A stretch of 50,563 nt of DNA from CANNBR01 sp964592275 (GTDB lineage Bacteria; Babelota; Babeliae; Babelales; CAIQNR01): NCBI GenBank assembly GCA_964592275.1, contig CAZQDJ010000004.1:1-50563 (forward strand), in the 5' to 3' direction. Made by a program: the position numbers and the translations under genes. This document shows, piece by piece, positions 48,771 through 50,563 of the stretch; within the stretch, counting starts at the first letter, position 1, and every line of letters begins with the position of its first letter. The notes under the pieces were generated by a model that saw only the letters and a program-made list of their open reading frames with translations, searched no databases and was not told where the DNA came from.

Positions 48771-48993
48771 CTCGTCGTCCTCAGCGATACGAGAGCTGCG
48801 GCAGGGTACGAAGTACATTGCTAGGCGAAGTGAGCGTAAGGATCCAGAATAATTGCAAAAAAATCATTTGAATAATTCATTTCTTTGGTAAATTATGATG
48901 ACTTTGGTGTAGTTTTTTTCTGGATCCTTACACTCGCTTCGTCTGGTCAGTGCTGTGCACTGCTGCGACTTTCGCCTCGCTGAGGACGACGAG
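48771..48993. repeat. Composite inverted-repeat element, subfamily A, copy A2
   Basis: 223 bp. Left arm 48771-48846 (CTCGTCGTCCTCAGCGATAC ... GTAAGGATCCAG) and inverted right arm 48920-48993 (CTGGATCCTTACACTCGCTT ... GAGGACGACGAG). Closely matches A1; the spacer is about 40 bp shorter, losing the middle part, but keeps AATAATTGC at its left end and ATGACTTTGGTGTAGTTTTT at its right. It separates the DUF58 gene from the DUF4381-like gene. Confidence 0.88.
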
Positions 48994-49047
48994 TAGGTGG
49001 GTGATTTTGTTTTTTAATTGTATGTCATGAGGAGATAATAAATAATT

Positions 49048-49536
49048 ATGGAACAACAAAAACTTGAATTGATCGATATATACGATATTGTCTATGAGCC
49101 ATGGTGGCTTTCTATCCAAACGAAGATAACGTTATGCGTTTTCGTTCTTCTGATGTGCGTAACAATTGGTTATTTGGTCTATAAAAAAATAAGAAAACCT
49201 GTCATTGTTTTGTATTGGCAAAAAGCTTTGCATGATATAACTGCGCTTGAAAAAACAGATTTTTCTAATGGACAAGTGTTTTATTTGCGATTAACAGAAA
49301 TTACGAAACAGTATTTGCAAGAACATTATAAAATTCATCTTGTTGATAAAACTGATGCTGAGCTTTTAGAACTTCTACGGACTACAAAACTTATACCCAC
49401 TCATGTCTACGAGACTATGAAAGAACTTTTTGAAGGAGTTATTTTCATTAAGTTTGCTCATCAACATGCTGCTCAAGAACGTATGGAAGATGCAATTACA
49501 AAGGTAAAGTCACTGATACAGTCTCTTAATGTTTGA
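49048..49536 (+). CDS. DUF4381-like single-pass membrane protein
   Basis: 162 residues. A short N-terminal region with DIYDIVYEPWW, one membrane segment (about 27-45) and a helical cytoplasmic domain ending in DAITKVKSLIQ. This layout (periplasmic Trp-Trp-Pro-like motif, one membrane helix, TPR-like C-terminal domain) fits DUF4381, a family that sits beside DUF58 and vWA genes in MoxR/Bat clusters. Together with the DUF58 gene it is a remnant or reduced version of such a cluster. The ribosome site AGGAG lies rather far upstream (about 13 nt). Its 3' end overlaps the convergent gene by 11 nt. Confidence 0.65.
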   Translation: MEQQKLELIDIYDIVYEPWWLSIQTKITLCVFVLLMCVTIGYLVYKKIRKPVIVLYWQKALHDITALEKTDFSNGQVFYLRLTEITKQYLQEHYKIHLVDKTDAELLELLRTTKLIPTHVYETMKELFEGVIFIKFAHQHAAQERMEDAITKVKSLIQSLNV

Positions 49537-50074
49537 TTTGATCATCTGTGTTATCTGCAAAAAGCAAACCGAGAGCGCCGCTTGTTTGCGTTTTTACTTG
49601 TTGTTCTGGCTGTGATGCAAAAAGGAGAGGTGAAGGGGTAACGGTGGCGCATTGTGAATAGTCTGGTGTTGTTGAATAATTTCTTGGCGTTGTCATTCTT
49701 GAATTATCAGGTTGTGAGCTGTTTGAGCGCCGTAAAGATCCTTTGTGCAAAGATGTATCGGTAGGTGAAGTTGGGGAAATTGATTTTCGAAGTTTTGCTA
49801 GTTCTTTTGCTAGTTCTTTTGCTAGTTCTTTTGCAAAAGCTAATTCGTTACGGAGTGATGTTGCGACTAGTGTTGTTCCGAATACGAATTTTGGGGATTG
49901 TGAGGGTTGTTTTGCAGTAGTGTCTTCGTCTGTTGGTAGAGCAGTAACAGCAGTAGCATTGTATGCTTGAGCTTTATGTGGAATAAGGGCTTTGAAAGCT
50001 GATGAAGGTGATGATGCGATTCCTGCGAAAGGAAGAGTTAAAAGAATGAGAGTAATAATGAATTGCTGTGACAT
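49526..50074 (-). CDS. Secreted low-complexity protein with an ELAK repeat
   Basis: 182 residues with a signal peptide (MSQQFIITLILLTLPFAGIA, cleavage near IASS). The rest is Ser/Thr/Pro-rich and probably disordered. The middle holds ELAKELAKELAK, encoded by 3.5 copies of a 12-bp direct repeat (49793-49834), which predicts a short amphipathic helix and possible length variation. No catalytic motif. Convergent with the DUF4381-like gene, overlapping by 11 nt. Similar in style to the secreted orphans of the left edge. Confidence 0.6.
   Translation of the reverse strand: MSQQFIITLILLTLPFAGIASSPSSAFKALIPHKAQAYNATAVTALPTDEDTTAKQPSQSPKFVFGTTLVATSLRNELAFAKELAKELAKELAKLRKSISPTSPTDTSLHKGSLRRSNSSQPDNSRMTTPRNYSTTPDYSQCATVTPSPLLFASQPEQQVKTQTSGALGLLFADNTDDQIKH
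49793..49834. repeat. 12-bp tandem repeat inside the secreted-protein gene
   Basis: TTTTGCTAGTTC occurs three times in a row (49793-49828) plus a half unit. It encodes ELAK units on the minus strand and stays in frame (multiple of 3), so slippage would change helix length without breaking the gene. Confidence 0.9.
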
Positions 50075-50110
50075 AAGTAAGCTCCAATTAAAAAAATAGC
50101 ATAAAAAGTA

Positions 50111-50139
50111 AGCTTATTTTAAATTGGTTTTTACGTCAA
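50111..50139 (-). promoter_or_regulatory. Possible promoter of the secreted repeat-protein gene
   Basis: Minus strand TTGACG (50139-50134), 17 nt, TAAGCT (50116-50111), about 37 nt before the start codon. The -35 is 5/6 to consensus; the -10 is weak. Confidence 0.4.
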
Positions 50140-50269
50140 TAAATGGTTCTTATTAAGAGTTTATCCGAAAATTAATGAGTAAATAAAAAATCAATATCAT
50201 CCCTGTAAAAGTTCAGAAACTCGGTGACAAAATTGGTATTCTAGATCTTTCAACCAAGGAGTTCTAAAA

Positions 50270-50548
50270 ATGTACAAGTTGAATAAATTTGAGATCAGCA
50301 ACGGACAAGTTTCTGCTCTTTACAAACGCCAACTCAAAAGAATGTTACAGCTAGTTGAAGAATATGAGCTGGTCAAAGCAAAGCAACATCCAGAGTTTAA
50401 AAAAGCCAATGAGTTTTATGATAAACATAAGCTTTGTCGACAAAATTTCTTAAAATATTATGCCCGTTATATGATGAGCGGAAGAAGTCCCGCTTTGCTT
50501 CTTCCAATAAAACCTACATTTACACGTGAAAGTTTCCATCTAAGTTGA
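50270..50548 (+). CDS. Small helix-turn-helix-like protein, possibly transposase N-terminal type
   Basis: 92 residues; AAGGAG lies 6-7 nt before the ATG. The pattern LVKAKQHPEFKKANEFYDKH, KLCRQNFLKYYARYMMSGRS and PALLLPIKP recalls the N-terminal helix-turn-helix of IS3/IS481-like transposases (in which a conserved ...YYxRYxxSG... helix precedes an L.PK/R linker). It ends with a normal stop (TGA at 50546-50548) before any catalytic DDE domain, so it would be a truncated fragment or a free-standing DNA-binding protein. No catalytic domain is visible in the other frames up to the window end. The relation is from memory of the motif and needs a search. Confidence 0.5.
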   Translation: MYKLNKFEISNGQVSALYKRQLKRMLQLVEEYELVKAKQHPEFKKANEFYDKHKLCRQNFLKYYARYMMSGRSPALLLPIKPTFTRESFHLS

Positions 50549-50563
50549 AAAGAAGGGCTAGAG

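Noticed and set aside
48725..48790. Start of a gene at ATCATGAAGGTTGAATTAG after the DUF58 gene
   Set aside because: The frame runs only a short way into repeat A2 and has no recognisable product; possibly a remnant start disrupted by the element.
49793..49834. CRISPR-like direct repeats
   Set aside because: Units are 12 bp with no spacers and lie in a coding frame.

Overview
The window reads as a chromosomal segment of a low-GC, Gram-negative-type bacterium with a small gene set, probably a host-associated lineage. The conserved half (about 2-29 kb) carries murC, yidC, recR, a pepP-like aminopeptidase, rplM, rseP and one long ribosomal superoperon. The rest carries short, secreted or membrane proteins that I do not recognise, plus families of inverted-repeat elements. 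The style of the secreted orphans and the repeat content remind me of candidate phylum Dependentiae (TM6). This is an inference from memory, not a search result. The missing rpmD (L30) is a real observation but is shared by several phyla.

Layout. 0-2 kb: three minus-strand secreted/coiled-coil proteins, probably one operon ending in a hairpin at 95-130. 2.1-4 kb: murC and a MerR-type regulator (minus). 4.2-8.2 kb: yidC-recR-pepP and rplM (plus), closed by a strong terminator facing rseP (minus). 9.7-29.1 kb: a continuous plus-strand run that joins the str, S10, spc and alpha operons (rpsL-rpsG-fusA-tuf-rpsJ ... secY-adk-map-infA-rpmJ ... rpoA-rplQ). Gaps are tiny, several genes overlap by 1-20 nt, and the run ends in one terminator. 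29.4-31.2 kb: two secreted proteins with identical start contexts and a shared hydrophobic segment. 31.6-34.3 kb: an SbcC/Rad50 ATPase (minus). 34.3-39.1 kb: phosphohexomutase, endonuclease IV, a CAU tRNA, a C4 zinc-ribbon coiled-coil protein, RNase HI and a SpoIID-like protein. 39-50.5 kb: accessory region with a DUF457-like membrane protein, small secreted proteins, a possible macrodomain-like protein, an SSS-family symporter, TatD, an HU-type protein, SerS, a DUF58 plus DUF4381-like pair, a secreted repeat protein and a small HTH-like protein.

The most unusual feature is a set of composite repeats in the 31-49 kb intergenic DNA. Each has two arms of about 30-110 bp in inverted orientation around an AT-rich spacer that is itself partly conserved. 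At least five two-armed copies (two subfamilies plus a related third family with perfect 30-bp inverted ends) and two partial copies are visible. Two begin exactly at a gene's stop codon, and one lies between the DUF58 and DUF4381-like genes. They look like non-autonomous MITE- or REP/BIME-like elements; no transposase is visible in the window unless the small HTH-like protein at the right edge is a fragment of one.
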